NCBI GenBank assembly: GCA_030615025.1
Contig: JAUXAB010000011.1
Location: forward strand, 1-64,000
Reading direction: 5' to 3'
Origin: Phycisphaerae bacterium
GTDB lineage: Bacteria; Planctomycetota; Phycisphaerae; Sedimentisphaerales; Anaerobacaceae
DNA: 64,000 nucleotides
The notes under the pieces were generated by a model. The model was not told the origin of the DNA and ran no database searches. It was given only the letters and a program-made list of their open reading frames with translations. The stretch's first letter is position 1. The number at the start of each line of letters is the position of its first letter. Below are positions 35,602-45,312 of this stretch, one piece after another. Made by a program: the position numbers and the translations under genes.

Positions 35602-37689
35602 TTACCCTCTATCACCGAATAGCAACAGTTGCTCACTTCCGGATGCAGCGTTTTTGCTCCTGCGTCTGGTTCTTTTCTTTTTCAGGAAGCTTTCCGGATC
35701 AAGGTAAAAGAGCATACCCTCTGGCGTGGCTTCTTCAATGTAACCGGCAGCATTTTTCTCGTTCAACTTCGCCCATATGCTCTCGACCCCTTCTGTCTCC
35801 AGACCATCGACCAGGGTCCTGGCCATCGCGGTTGTCATATCCTCGCCCTGAGTCATCGCAAGCAGTCCTTCCTCGGAAAATTTCCCCTCGATCGCGAGGC
35901 TCGCCTCCAACTTTGAGCCCATCAGGTGCATTGCCCTTTCCTGCATCGTTGGGCGATAATACAAATAATTCACCGTGACCGGCCGCTTTTGCCCTATTCG
36001 CCACGAGCGGCGCGATGCCTGCCTGAGAGTAAAGATGGAATACCCCGTCTGATAGAATGTAAGCTCCGGGAAATCGTAAAGGTCAAGCCCCGTTTGAACC
36101 AGCTTCGGATTTGCTATCACCACATCGGTTCCGGAGTCCACCTTTTTTTTGATCCAATCCTCTCTCTTTTCAGGGGCGACCGAAGCCCTGAGAATCTCCG
36201 CGTCAATTCCCTCGTCCAGAAGCAGCTCTTGCAGCCTGGTGGTTACGTCCTTCGTGCCGGTATACTGAGCATACGTAAACACTTTTCGGCCCTCAGAAAG
36301 ATTGTCTTTGATTAGCTCTATGAGCTTTTGCTCTTTATTGTAAACCCTGTCTTTCGACAGTTCCATCGGCTCCACCACTATTTGCCCGGTGTGGGGATGG
36401 ATGATCGGTCCATTATCGAACGGCCTGTCCGGATAAGAGAGAAGAGTGTTCACATAAGTTCCGAGCAGGGCCTTGCTGCCTTTGCTCAGGGCTTCTTTGA
36501 CCGCTGACAAAAGCCTGTCCTCAAGAATCCCGTATGCCTCTGCGAGTTCCTCGTCCATTTCAACTCCGTACACGGATTCGGAAATCGGCGGAAGGTCGGA
36601 CACCATATCCTGAAGGGACAGGAAGACCGTCTTGTCGAGCAGGTGCCTGCTGAAGACGAGCGGTGAAACACCGGGCCTCCTTTTCAGAACCGTTTTCCCC
36701 CTTCTGCCCTTTGAGCAAACATTGTCCTGCGGATACGTTCTGGTTACCCGCTCCAAGACGCCATATTTGCTCATCCAGCCCGTGACCTGGCCGTAGTCCA
36801 GGCCCTCTTCCTTCATCGAGGCCGGAGACAGCCTGTACAGCACGTAGAATATGTCGTCCGCGTAACCCCCAAGGAGAGTTCCGGTGAGCCCGATTGTTTT
36901 TCCGCATGCACTCGACAGGGCACCGAACGAATTGCCCTGGGCGGTGCTGCCTCCTTTGAGTTCGTGAACCTCGTCGGCAATGAAGAAATCGAAATACCCG
37001 TTCAGATACCTTTTCACATACTCGGACAGCGGGAATCGCCTCATCCTTTCGTTGTCCGCCTGCCACAGGGCGCCTGCGCAGTCCGGGCAAAACCTTTTGT
37101 TTCTGGTTACGTATTTATAATCTACCGGCACACCGTCACTGTTAACAAGCAGCTCGTTGCAATCAGGGCAGTGGTAGCCGTCCTTGCCTTCGATGACAGC
37201 CGGTCTCCAGGCGTAGCCGAGCTTTGCCTTGTCCTTGCTGACTATGGTATATTCGGGCCTGGCCGGTTTGCCGTTATTCTCAAGGTAAAGCAGGTCGTCA
37301 AGCTTTCTGATGATTCTCGCATCAGCGTCCGGAACGGTTTCTTGAACCTCCCTCTGCCACTTCTTTACCAGGTGTCCGGGACACATCACCAGTGTTCTGG
37401 CCGGTTTCCCGCCGTTCTCGTAAACGTAAGGGACCGCACTTCCGATGATGGTTTTGCCACAGCCCATCTCGCCTACGACAATAGCCGAGTCGTAATCCCG
37501 CAACAGGTTGCACAGACCCATGACCGCGTCCCCCTGGGCCTGGTAGGGTTTCCTCAGAAGCGAGTACAGCTTCCCGTCCCACGCATCTCCGGGATTGAAC
37601 AGAGGTTCGGCACTGCCTTTGATTCCGTCCGCCAGGGCACTGCCATAAGCCTTCAGATATTCGTTCATGCCGCTTATATCTTCGAGCAT
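35602..37689 (-). CDS. SNF2/superfamily 2 helicase with internal zinc-binding insertion
   Basis: VVGEMGCGKTIIG, IADEVHELKGG, TGTLLGG, QASRRSWRIGQKRPV; CPDC...CPDC between motifs I and II. Confidence 0.85.
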   Translation of the reverse strand: MLEDISGMNEYLKAYGSALADGIKGSAEPLFNPGDAWDGKLYSLLRKPYQAQGDAVMGLCNLLRDYDSAIVVGEMGCGKTIIGSAVPYVYENGGKPARTLVMCPGHLVKKWQREVQETVPDADARIIRKLDDLLYLENNGKPARPEYTIVSKDKAKLGYAWRPAVIEGKDGYHCPDCNELLVNSDGVPVDYKYVTRNKRFCPDCAGALWQADNERMRRFPLSEYVKRYLNGYFDFFIADEVHELKGGSTAQGNSFGALSSACGKTIGLTGTLLGGYADDIFYVLYRLSPASMKEEGLDYGQVTGWMSKYGVLERVTRTYPQDNVCSKGRRGKTVLKRRPGVSPLVFSRHLLDKTVFLSLQDMVSDLPPISESVYGVEMDEELAEAYGILEDRLLSAVKEALSKGSKALLGTYVNTLLSYPDRPFDNGPIIHPHTGQIVVEPMELSKDRVYNKEQKLIELIKDNLSEGRKVFTYAQYTGTKDVTTRLQELLLDEGIDAEILRASVAPEKREDWIKKKVDSGTDVVIANPKLVQTGLDLYDFPELTFYQTGYSIFTLRQASRRSWRIGQKRPVTVNYLYYRPTMQERAMHLMGSKLEASLAIEGKFSEEGLLAMTQGEDMTTAMARTLVDGLETEGVESIWAKLNEKNAAGYIEEATPEGMLFYLDPESFLKKKRTRRRSKNAASGSEQLLLFGDRG

Positions 37690-37697
37690 TCACATCA

Positions 37698-38246
37698 CTA
37701 AAATGATATTTCACCATTGCTGACCGCCTCCGAAATCAGCGAGTCCAGAACATCCTCATCGAGCGTGAGCGCGAGCACCTTTTTCGTGCCTCGCAGCTCG
37801 TGCACGTGGCCTTCCTTCCTTAGTCTTTTGTAAAGCCAGTCCGACCATTCCGGAATAATGGGAACCGGATAGCTTGACCTTACGGCCTCATACACAAGCC
37901 GGGCGGGATCCTCCTTTTCAACATACAACAGGTTCGCCAGGCCATCGGAGGACTTGAAAAAACCTTCACTGGCGACCACCTGATGGAGCAGCGTGCCTGG
38001 TAACCTGTTGCTCATGATTCTGTATTTCCGGCCATACGATGCCACCGCCTCGATAACCGGCTCCGACATGATCTCTATGCTTCTGCCGCTTACCAGCGCA
38101 CTGGTTATGGCTTTGACGTTGCTGTCATGGCCCGCGACCGAGAGCAGGTAAAGATACGAATACTCATCGTGGGCGTAGCCGTCGGTGAAGGCCTCGACGT
38201 CTATGCCATTGCCGTAGTCCCGGAACCTGACCTTTTCCAGCATCAA
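37698..38246 (-). CDS. Hypothetical protein in the helicase/methyltransferase operon
   Basis: 182-aa ORF tightly spaced between helicase and methyltransferase genes. Confidence 0.6.
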   Translation of the reverse strand: MMLEKVRFRDYGNGIDVEAFTDGYAHDEYSYLYLLSVAGHDSNVKAITSALVSGRSIEIMSEPVIEAVASYGRKYRIMSNRLPGTLLHQVVASEGFFKSSDGLANLLYVEKEDPARLVYEAVRSSYPVPIIPEWSDWLYKRLRKEGHVHELRGTKKVLALTLDEDVLDSLISEAVSNGEISF

Positions 38247-38249
38247 AAA

Positions 38250-39272
38250 TCACATCAGGTTCTTTATCTCCCCGTCTTGAGTCAGCACTTTTATGGAAAC
38301 CCTGTACCTTTCAACCTCCCGTTCGATCAGGACATCGCCCTGGTATTCCTGCTCCGTGTGGGTGACTTTCTCGACCTTGCCCCTGACAACGTGCCTGTCC
38401 TCACCCTCGCCGACCCTCCCGTCCAGACACCCGCTTGCCAGCAATAATCCCAGGTGCCCGGTATGCAGGGGCAGCGGTGGGCGGCTAACGCCGTCTTTGC
38501 TGTTGTGCCCGTCCCGGTTAATCTTTCGCCACAGGGCCGAGGACATCAGCTCCTTTTCCAGCTCCGCCTCGTCTATCAGGATTGACCTGAACAGCTTTAC
38601 TTCGGGCGACCCTGGCAGCTCGTACACCGGCTCGTCCAGATAAGGGATTTCGGGAAGTCCGGTGCGTGAGATAGCGAACAGTTTTCCGAAGGAATTATCG
38701 TCCAGGCCGTTCCTGGGTTTTTTTCTGCCAAACAAAACTATCTGCCTGAATTTTTCATATTCCCCGTCCTGGAACCTGTACGTGTTGAAATCCTCGAACC
38801 GGTATGACAGGATTTTCGCAACGTCTTCGGTAACTCTCGACTGCGGGACTATGTAAACCAGAACGCCCTCTGGCAGCAGATACCTGATCGTTCCTCTCAG
38901 AAAGGCCTTCTCCGTTCTCTCGTGCCTTGACTCGTCTAACGCGCTGCTATCCTGCCAGTCGTAAGGCGGGTTCAAAAAAAGGCAGGAGTATGCGTTATTG
39001 CTTATCCTTACATCCTCGTAACCGCAGTGCAGCATGTGGTCGAGCGTGTCTTTTGCCTGTTTCGCCCTGTACTCGTCAAGTTCTATTCCGTATGTGGTCG
39101 CGTTAGCGCCGTCCACAACATTCCTCAAAGCCGTGCCCTCACCACAGCACGGGTCCAGGATGTTGACGTTTTCAGAGGGAAAGCTGAGAAAGGTCCTTAT
39201 CCGCTCCGCCACGGACAATGGTGTGGGGTAATACCCCATCTTGATTCTTCCTTCCGGCCTCATGTCAATCAC
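38250..39272 (-). CDS. SAM-dependent N6-adenine DNA methyltransferase-like protein (DUF6094-like)
   Basis: ILDPCCGEGTALRNV and FLNPPYDW (NPPY) motifs; SD AAGGTGATTGACATG. Confidence 0.82.
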   Translation of the reverse strand: MIDMRPEGRIKMGYYPTPLSVAERIRTFLSFPSENVNILDPCCGEGTALRNVVDGANATTYGIELDEYRAKQAKDTLDHMLHCGYEDVRISNNAYSCLFLNPPYDWQDSSALDESRHERTEKAFLRGTIRYLLPEGVLVYIVPQSRVTEDVAKILSYRFEDFNTYRFQDGEYEKFRQIVLFGRKKPRNGLDDNSFGKLFAISRTGLPEIPYLDEPVYELPGSPEVKLFRSILIDEAELEKELMSSALWRKINRDGHNSKDGVSRPPLPLHTGHLGLLLASGCLDGRVGEGEDRHVVRGKVEKVTHTEQEYQGDVLIEREVERYRVSIKVLTQDGEIKNLM

Positions 39273-39429
39273 CTTATGTTACACTGTCAAGGAATGCGCC
39301 AGCCAGGATTTTTTATGTATCGTACGGAGCTTGCCGATCGTGCGAATAGGCGAAATCAACTATAAATCCGATTCAAAGCCTACTTTGTTCTTCTTTCACC
39401 GTAAAGTGCCCTTCTCGGCTCATTTCTCT

Positions 39430-39663
39430 TCAGATTTTGAATAGCTCCGGTGCGATCTCTTTCAAGGTCTTCGGCTGCCAGTAAAGGTCACGCTCGATGG
39501 GAAGGCCCATCGGACCTTTGACACCTTCAAGCTCGGATAGGCTGAAATATCCAAGCTCTTTTTCAAATCCTTCCACCAGGCCAAAGAACGTATCTTCACC
39601 ATCGTACTCGGTTGCGTAAAAAGTCCAGTTTGAATCGGGGGTGAAGTACTTGGCATAGGCCAC
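39430..39663 (-). CDS. DUF2958-like small protein
   Basis: FYATEYDGEDTFFGLVEGFEKELGYFSLSELEGVKGPMGLPIERDLYW. Confidence 0.75.
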   Translation of the reverse strand: MAYAKYFTPDSNWTFYATEYDGEDTFFGLVEGFEKELGYFSLSELEGVKGPMGLPIERDLYWQPKTLKEIAPELFKI

Positions 39664-40055
39664 AGCATTGCTTCCCAGCTTCTCCTATTCATACAAACGC
39701 GGAAGCTTTCCCATCAGCTCTTCCGTCATTAACTTCAAAAGAACACTCTCCTTTCTTCTGAACAGGTTTATTCTCCAATAACGCTTGAACCTTTTCCTGA
39801 AGCCTTGCTTTTCATGCTGTTAAGCTTAAGAAGCGATTTTGTTCCACTGAACAGGTCAAAACACCCTGGGGCCCCAGCCGGAGAAATTGCCCCCCTGCAT
39901 CCCCAATTTCACCGGCTGCCCAAACTGTTTTGATATTTAACAACCAACTGCGTCAAAAGGATACGTACCTCAAGTGAACGAACGGCAACGTGCTTCTCAC
40001 TTTAGCGTTTATTAAGGGACTTCCAAATCTCAATGCTTGTTTTTCATGGTGGGAT

Positions 40056-40661
40056 ATGCATGGTAAAAAGAGAACGGGGCAAAAGATATACGACACGTAC
40101 AGGCCATACCCTGTGAGCTTCGATTCGAAGGAAAACGGCTATTCCCTCGAAACACCTGAAAAAGACCGGCATTGCTCAACTGACGGCATCATTTCTGACT
40201 TTCAACAGGATTTTGATAATCTCGTGGCTGGCCCCGACCAGCCGAATCCATTTCAACAAAAACCGACACCCTCCAATGATGAAAGTGGCATGCGACCACT
40301 TCGTCTGCTAAATTCTTTGTTTGCCGACCGGCTTAGCTTTCTTCAGAATGCTCTTGATGAACTCGAAGCCGCTAAAAAGGAAAGGGAACAACTAATCCGG
40401 TATGCCCTGGACGAGCTTGACCCGGAAATACGGGAGTGCGAAGTATCCCTATCGGCACTGAAGGCCGCCCTGAACTATACCGAACGCAGACGCAACCTCG
40501 AACGCAGGCTGTTTGAACTGAAACGCGAACGCAGGCGTGAAGCCCTGCTTAGCTGGCGTGACATTACCTTGCTGAAAAGTGAGATTCGTAAGCTCAGCAA
40601 GGAGATTGATGCACTCACCTCTACCGTAAGAACGGCTGAAAACCGTAAAGCTCCAACGTGA
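40056..40661 (+). CDS. Coiled-coil protein upstream of the HerA-like ATPase (ORF open from 39990)
   Basis: ORF rich in Glu/Lys/Arg heptads; overlaps the next gene. Confidence 0.55.
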   Translation: MHGKKRTGQKIYDTYRPYPVSFDSKENGYSLETPEKDRHCSTDGIISDFQQDFDNLVAGPDQPNPFQQKPTPSNDESGMRPLRLLNSLFADRLSFLQNALDELEAAKKEREQLIRYALDELDPEIRECEVSLSALKAALNYTERRRNLERRLFELKRERRREALLSWRDITLLKSEIRKLSKEIDALTSTVRTAENRKAPT

Positions 40662-42613
40662 TTCGTATGTACTCTGAAGAATTCAAATCCCTGCTCGCGA
40701 AGCTCAGGCCCGTAATAGGCGAGATGGCAGACGCGTTCTGGCTGACTGCCCTGCTTGACCCGCATCAGGAGCAGAATATTCACGCCGTTGCCCAGGCTAT
40801 GGCAGCAGAGCTGCTGGATGAAAGTTATGTTCGAAAGCATATCCTGCTTGAGCCCCCTCCGCGAGACAAGGCCGAAGGCAGGTATCCGCTCGGAGCTGTA
40901 GTTTACGCCGATAAATCGCTACATCCTTTTGGCCTGCGGGAAGGGGACATGCCCCAGCACATAGCAATCCTGGGTCGTTCCGGTGCAGGTAAAACTAACG
41001 TCGCTTACCTGCTCGTATGGAGCCTGTTGAAAGCAGGAAAACCGTTCATCATCCTTGACTGGCGTGGAACCTACAAACACTTTCTGAACAGACCGGAGTA
41101 TGAGAACATCCACCTTTTCTCTCTGGGCCAGGACGAATCGCTATGCTTCAATCCACTCGACCCCCCTTCGAACCTTCCGGACAGTCAGCGGGAGGCATAC
41201 TTGCGGGACATAGTCTCTGTCATTACCACGACTTACCTGCCAGGTCATCACCTGCTCAGCACGCGTGGAGTGGAATATTTCTTCCTTAAAGCCCTCTACC
41301 TTCTCGGCGCCGAGAGAGACAAACCGGTAACCTTCAATGACATTTTCAATTACATCAAAGGCTACAACGCAGATTCCAGGGAAAAGGACTGGAAGGTTTC
41401 AGCACTCAATATCCTCTTCAAATTGACGACCGGCCCTATCGGTCGGCTTACAAATTCCGATGGTCCAACAAACCTTGCGGATATCCTCGACAGGCCAGCG
41501 ATTCTTGAACTGCTAAGTCTGGGGAGCGAAACCGACAGGGCACTGTTTACTCAAACTTTCCTTCTCTGGCTTTACTATTACCGTCTCGCAGAAGGGAAAT
41601 CGCCAACTTTCAAACACGCGGTCATAATCGAGGAAGCACATAACCTGTTCCTTCGTCGGCCCGGTGCCGAGCAGTCCGTCCACGACCTCATGCTCAGGCA
41701 GATGCGGGAACTTGGGGAGAGCTTAATACTTCTCGACCAGAATCCGAGTCTCTTAACCATTCCGGCACTCGGGAACACGGGCGTAAGCATCTGCCTGAAC
41801 CTCAAACACGGAGATGACGTGGAGGCTGCCGGAAAAGCATTGACCCTTCCTCGCGAGAACTGGGACTATATCGGAAGACTGCCTGTTGGACATGCAATAG
41901 TCAAGTTGCAAGACAGGTGGGTGACTCCTTTTCTCGCGCGTTTCCCTCTGTTTCCCATTATTAACGATAAGAAACCAGCTCCAGCGGAGAAATGTCATTC
42001 GGCAAGTGATTCCCTGCAAAGAAAGGTTGCCGAGCTTCAGTTGACCCTGGACGAGGCTGTTCGGGCCCTTTCCGTGACAGACAGAAGGGAAAAGGAAACA
42101 GAGGAAATCGCCCCGCGAGAGAGTGATTTGCTGGTCGATATTGCCGGGCATCCTCTGGCCGTTGTCACGGAGAGGTATCGACGCCTTGGCTGGAGCGCCC
42201 ACACTGGAACAAAAATCAAACGGAGCTTACTGGAAAAGGATTTGATAAAGCAGGAGAAGGTCAGCGTGCCTAACGGGAGTGTCACGCTGTTGAAGGTTAG
42301 CAAGAAAGGAAAGAGCTTGCTGGAATTGCAGGGCGTTCAGATTAGACTTCTTCCCAAGAATGCAAGCCTTGAGCATGAGTACTGGAAGAAGATAGTAGCA
42401 GAAAAATACCGAAGCAAGGGCTACAAGGTAGAAGAGGAAGTACCCATCGGCGATGGCAGGGCAATCGACCTGGTTGCCTCAAAGGACTGTAAGAGGATAG
42501 CGATTGAAATTGAGACCGGGAAGTCAGATGTTGAGAGGAATATCAAGAAGTGTGAGGACGCCGGGTTTGATGATGTAGTAGTAGCCAGAACGGCCCAGAG
42601 ACAAAACGCCTGA
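40658..42613 (+). CDS. HerA/DUF87-like ATPase with C-terminal PD-(D/E)XK nuclease-like domain
   Basis: ILGRSGAGKTNVAYLLVWSLLKAGKPFIILDWRGTYKHF, HAVIIEEAHNLFLRR; C-terminus GDGRAIDLVASKDCKRIAIEIETGKSD. Confidence 0.82.
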   Translation: MIRMYSEEFKSLLAKLRPVIGEMADAFWLTALLDPHQEQNIHAVAQAMAAELLDESYVRKHILLEPPPRDKAEGRYPLGAVVYADKSLHPFGLREGDMPQHIAILGRSGAGKTNVAYLLVWSLLKAGKPFIILDWRGTYKHFLNRPEYENIHLFSLGQDESLCFNPLDPPSNLPDSQREAYLRDIVSVITTTYLPGHHLLSTRGVEYFFLKALYLLGAERDKPVTFNDIFNYIKGYNADSREKDWKVSALNILFKLTTGPIGRLTNSDGPTNLADILDRPAILELLSLGSETDRALFTQTFLLWLYYYRLAEGKSPTFKHAVIIEEAHNLFLRRPGAEQSVHDLMLRQMRELGESLILLDQNPSLLTIPALGNTGVSICLNLKHGDDVEAAGKALTLPRENWDYIGRLPVGHAIVKLQDRWVTPFLARFPLFPIINDKKPAPAEKCHSASDSLQRKVAELQLTLDEAVRALSVTDRREKETEEIAPRESDLLVDIAGHPLAVVTERYRRLGWSAHTGTKIKRSLLEKDLIKQEKVSVPNGSVTLLKVSKKGKSLLELQGVQIRLLPKNASLEHEYWKKIVAEKYRSKGYKVEEEVPIGDGRAIDLVASKDCKRIAIEIETGKSDVERNIKKCEDAGFDDVVVARTAQRQNA

Positions 42614-42710
42614 TAATGCTACGGCATACTGCGTCACATGTTCTTCTTGACGCAAAAAGTGAAGATACCCGTTAACGTAGGCAAAGCTTCGCTTGTGCAT
42701 ATGAGAAACG

Positions 42711-44447
42711 CTATTTTATGATGAATTCTTTAAAGATTTTCTTTGTTCTTAGGTTTAACTCAGCAATTTCAGTCTTACATTCTGTAAGAATATTGCTCAT
42801 CGTTTTTTGATTCTGTAAGTATGTGTTATAGTATTCCACTTTGTCTTTGTCCCAGGCCTTGTAGATACATTCAAAATATTTATTTATAATGCTTCTGGTT
42901 TTTCTGAGAAATTTCTGATATTCAACATCAGATGAATTCTCGCAAAAAGATACGAAGTCCCTTTCCCAATACCTGCTTTGACCCATCGATTGATAAACAA
43001 AGGCTAAAACATAATGTAACGCCCTGTTTTTGAAGACCCAATCTTTATCGAAGGAATGAAACTTTTTTCGGTACCCTACATATGTATTCCTAATAAGATG
43101 GTAAAGGTGAAACGGAGCCAAACAGTTAAACGTTGACAGGTTCGGAACAAAAAGTTCATCGTAATAGTCCCCAAAGAACATATCACTTCCCTTAGATAAG
43201 GCAATTGCAGGACCCTTTTTTAGTATCGCTAGTAGTTTTGCTATGAGTTCGTTGTTTAGTACATTCCCGTTAAACTCGCTCTTTAACGCAGGGAATTTCT
43301 TTGCCATTTTGCTGTATTCTTCTCCGCGCTTAATTTCGTAAAAATAACCCTGTCGCCGAAATTCATGTTTCAATCTTATTTGCACAGGATCATTTGACTT
43401 CAAATCTCGATTTCGTACAGGATTGGAAGAATTTTGATATAGAGTTAAAAAATTCACAAATTCATGGTCTACACTCTCAATTACCCGTACCATTACTTCG
43501 CCTTTTAATTCACCCTCATATTTTTCGATGCTCTTAACTGTCTGGCATCCATTAACAATTTGCGGATTTTCTAATCTGATATACCCCCTTTCCATCACAA
43601 TATTGGCTTTATCACAAAGGACTGTAATACCATTATTATAATACCAAAAATTGGTTGCATCTTTATCTAAAGTCTCAAGAATTTTTTTGTTCGTTCTCGA
43701 TTTTCCTAAAAAGTTTCGAACATTTTTTCTAAATAAACGATCCCCATATTTATTTACCAAGCTACAAATTTCCTCTGCCAAAACAGTCAAAACCCATGAT
43801 TTATTGCCAGATGTTTTAATGATTGATTTATCGGAGTCAACAAAGGGAAGATGATAAACACCCAAACTTGGTGTAAAATCCCTCATTTTATCTTGGTATA
43901 ATTGTATAATCCTGTCGTAGTGATAAATACTAAAATCATTTTCCGCAAATCCTAAAGTATTATAAACTAAATCATCTAAGTGAGGTGCATTTCTATGCGT
44001 TGAAATGAATATTAATTCCAACAAGTATTTCTTCCTCCTAATTACCTCAAAGGCTTTTTCCAATAGTCTCTTAGCAACTTGATTGCCCTTCTTGATTGCT
44101 GGTTTCAGTGACGCCTTCGAATCAAAATAATTTTTAACCGATGCAAGGAGTTTAATCTCATTATCACTAATTTGAACTTTACCGCCAGCACGCTCGTATT
44201 TAGATTGAATTATTATTACCTTTAATTCTATGGGGTCAATAATTACAGCATCAACTCCCTTGTCATGCGTGCCATCGCATATCGAGTTTAAGATCTCATC
44301 TTTAGAATATCCGAAAGCAGTTTCGATGAACCAAAAAATGAATGCATGATAATCTGCCAGGTTGTTATCCAATCCAATATCCTCGATTTGTTTTTGCAGG
44401 GTTCTGAAATTGTTGCTGACCATATTTATCACTCCTATCACATGCAA
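42711..44447 (-). CDS. AIPR-family (abortive phage infection) protein
   Basis: NFWYYNNGITVLCDKANI...RLENPQIVNGCQTVKSIEKYEGEL...VMVRVIESVD...NSSNPVRNRDLKSNDPVQ. Confidence 0.82.
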   Translation of the reverse strand: MHVIGVINMVSNNFRTLQKQIEDIGLDNNLADYHAFIFWFIETAFGYSKDEILNSICDGTHDKGVDAVIIDPIELKVIIIQSKYERAGGKVQISDNEIKLLASVKNYFDSKASLKPAIKKGNQVAKRLLEKAFEVIRRKKYLLELIFISTHRNAPHLDDLVYNTLGFAENDFSIYHYDRIIQLYQDKMRDFTPSLGVYHLPFVDSDKSIIKTSGNKSWVLTVLAEEICSLVNKYGDRLFRKNVRNFLGKSRTNKKILETLDKDATNFWYYNNGITVLCDKANIVMERGYIRLENPQIVNGCQTVKSIEKYEGELKGEVMVRVIESVDHEFVNFLTLYQNSSNPVRNRDLKSNDPVQIRLKHEFRRQGYFYEIKRGEEYSKMAKKFPALKSEFNGNVLNNELIAKLLAILKKGPAIALSKGSDMFFGDYYDELFVPNLSTFNCLAPFHLYHLIRNTYVGYRKKFHSFDKDWVFKNRALHYVLAFVYQSMGQSRYWERDFVSFCENSSDVEYQKFLRKTRSIINKYFECIYKAWDKDKVEYYNTYLQNQKTMSNILTECKTEIAELNLRTKKIFKEFIIK

Positions 44448-44522
44448 ATCTTTTTGACTTCTATGCTACAGCATTTAATTCAACCATTTTCTATCATTCT
44501 GAATAGATCTACGTGAGCGAAC

Positions 44523-44531
44523 TTATATAAG
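44523..44531 (-). promoter_or_regulatory. Archaeal-type TATA box upstream of the AIPR gene
   Basis: CTTATATAA(G) about 75-80 nt 5' of the ORF start on the minus strand. Confidence 0.35.
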
Positions 44532-44724
44532 ATTTGTTATTTATCTCTTTTGCTTATGAAAATACTTTAATTCCGTCTTCCGGTCAATAATTATCCGCAC
44601 AAACCGCACCCTATGTAAAAAAGCTTTTAAACCTTATCGGCATAACCTTCTGCGTATGCGATGGGATGATGGAAAAATCAGACTGGCTAATCCTGACATA
44701 CTTAACACCCTGGCTCGGCCTGGA

Positions 44725-45312
44725 TTACTCCAGGAGATGTCTCCGCAAAGATTGGTCGTGGTTGCTGCCGGTCGACTTGTGCCTGATCCTGACTTCCGCG
44801 ACACGTACTCGTAGCGGGTAGGCGAGGATGCCGTTCAGGGACTTGTAGTGCCTGCCTTTTCCTATCTTTTCGAACAGAAGCCTTTTGTAGAAGCCAAGAT
44901 GATTTTGCGTCACCGCAACGCAAAGGTCGTCAATGTGTCGCGACTCCGCCTCCTCCCATAGAGTCCTGCATAATTTCACCCATAGCCTGCGACTGGAACC
45001 GGACTGAACGTCGGCCACCACCAGAGTGGAAGCCTCGGCAACCTTTCTATCCTGCTTCCTCAAGAGTCTTATTGCTTCCGGGAAGACCCGCTCCATGGGC
45101 AGGCCTTTTGTCGAGTCCATGACGAGCCTCACCGCTCCAATGAGTTCGCCGTTTTCTATGGAAACGAAGTGGATTGTCGTCGACAATTCATCCCATTCGT
45201 CGAGCATGATCCCATCCGGATTGGAAGGTATGTATCCCTTCCGCAGGTAGCTATCGTACCTGAGCCGAAAGATAGCCTCCAATTCATCCTGACCGTTAGC
45301 TTTTCTGACCAT
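44725..45312 (-). CDS. GNAT-fold N-acyltransferase, FeeM/autoinducer-synthase-like
   Basis: IFRLRYDSYLRKGYIP, DEWDELSTTIHFVSIENGELIGAVRLVMDSTKGLPMERVF, VAEASTLVV, FYKRLLFEKIGKGRHY. Confidence 0.72.
   Translation of the reverse strand: MVRKANGQDELEAIFRLRYDSYLRKGYIPSNPDGIMLDEWDELSTTIHFVSIENGELIGAVRLVMDSTKGLPMERVFPEAIRLLRKQDRKVAEASTLVVADVQSGSSRRLWVKLCRTLWEEAESRHIDDLCVAVTQNHLGFYKRLLFEKIGKGRHYKSLNGILAYPLRVRVAEVRIRHKSTGSNHDQSLRRHLLE

Noticed and set aside
35602-39272. BREX, DISARM or classical Type I/III R-M
   Set aside because: Helicase and methyltransferase are present but no PglZ/BrxC, DrmB, specificity subunit or clear restriction nuclease was recognised in the cluster.
44725-45312. True LuxI-type acyl-homoserine-lactone synthase
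   Set aside because: Resembles the broader FeeM/GNAT autoinducer-synthase-like superfamily, but LuxI-specific residues cannot be asserted by eye and no LuxR partner is adjacent.
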